Positions 63,721 through 63,922 of a stretch of DNA of 63,922 nt are shown here, piece after piece. Positions within the stretch are counted from its first letter, which is position 1; every line of letters starts with the position of its first letter. The notes under the pieces were generated by a model. That model saw nothing but the letters and a program-made list of their open reading frames with translations. It did not search any database and was not told where the DNA came from. The stretch is from Candidatus Saganbacteria bacterium (GTDB taxonomy: Bacteria; Margulisbacteria; WOR-1; XYC2-FULL-46-14; XYC2-FULL-37-10): NCBI GenBank assembly GCA_016223245.1, contig JACRPL010000004.1:1-63922 (forward strand), given 5' to 3'. Made by a program: the position numbers and the translations under genes.

Positions 63721-63922
63721 CGAATTCTATCAGATTTTTATTGATAAGATAAAAAAAATAAATAAACCGTGCCGGTTCGATCCTGCCTGCAGAAATATTA
63801 ACCTTTGCGCGAACCTTTTTCCAATCGCGGAGCGATTGACTTTCCGCCAGAGGCGGACAGGCACACGCGCCGAGCGCGTGGTGGCTTGAAACCCAATCGT
63901 ACGCGCGGAGCACCTGCCAACG
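63721..63922. other. Repeat debris at the window end
   Basis: ATAAACCGTGCCGGTTCGATCC (about 63761-63782) copies the variable and T arm of tRNA-Leu. TCCGCCAGAGGCGGA (63842-63856) is the same palindrome type as in the tRNA remnant. CGCGCCGAGCGCG is a further hairpin. An ORF on the minus strand (63913-63665) consists of such repeats and is not believed. Confidence 0.6.

Noticed and set aside
63665-63913. 82-codon frame at the window end
   Set aside because: It is made of tRNA and palindrome debris and has no similarity to any protein family I know.

Overview
This window reads as a contig from a Gram-negative-type (double-membrane) bacterium of low to moderate G+C. The diderm evidence is a heptose epimerase (hldD), several signal-peptide proteins with beta-barrel character, an outer-membrane-type protein with C-terminal SLH domains, lipoproteins and type IV pilus genes (pilT, pilD). 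The gene complement, the leaderless promoters and the abundant short palindromic repeats would fit an uncultivated lineage such as Candidatus Margulisbacteria/Saganbacteria (WOR-1), but that placement is an inference from gene style and no rRNA is present to test it. The standard code with TGA as stop is used.

Layout. 1-1000: an IS3-family element cut by the window edge, an endonuclease-like gene it has invaded, and tRNA-Thr. 1053-3713: a three-gene envelope operon. 3893-5870: hldD among six tRNA genes (Phe, Asp, Lys, Ser, Ser, Arg). 5872-10521: an SLH outer-membrane protein, lepA and hemW. 10524-15837: a truncated gene, then the CIRCE-controlled hrcA-grpE-dnaK-dnaJ-rsmE operon. 15964-29506: envelope and glycosylation region with a beta-barrel-like protein, a deleted IS1380 element, two Thr-tract lipoproteins (one with thirteen 12-residue repeats), two multispanning PTPS-related proteins, a GT2 and a DUF2079 protein. 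29530-43243: housekeeping genes (rpsA, pyrF, queF, trpBA, speD-speB, an RluB-type synthase, an L,D-transpeptidase, gltX, ftsL, rsmH, trpC). 43329-52048: an NHL propeller protein, a 1029-residue envelope protein, ruvC, ruvA, a YqeG phosphatase, fumarase subunits and malate dehydrogenase. 52189-56700: an accessory zone with a DUF4143 ATPase, IS remnants, a SUMF1 protein and a MNT/HepT pair. 56818-63232: rsmA, pdxA, an aminotransferase, lipA, pilT, pilD, an FtsB-like gene and an S1-domain gene. 63233-63922: tRNA-Leu, a broken tRNA-Leu relative and repeat debris.

The most unusual property is a set of short, mostly palindromic repeats that occur in intergenic DNA and also in frame inside conserved enzymes. 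A 24-bp element encodes N-x-RLN-x-AV in both RsmE and LipA. A 21-bp element adds seven codons to fumarase beta and to prepilin peptidase, and a filled and an empty site for it are both present in the window (41894-42037 and 63411-63533). HemW alone carries four repeat-derived segments. The behaviour resembles Rickettsia palindromic elements. A second genome-wide property is promoter placement: at least eight genes have a -10 hexamer, often with an upstream TG, ending exactly six bases before the ATG, which implies leaderless mRNAs. A third point is a SpeD-family protein that lacks the conserved cysteine of AdoMet decarboxylases and sits directly before agmatinase, suggesting it may be an arginine decarboxylase.
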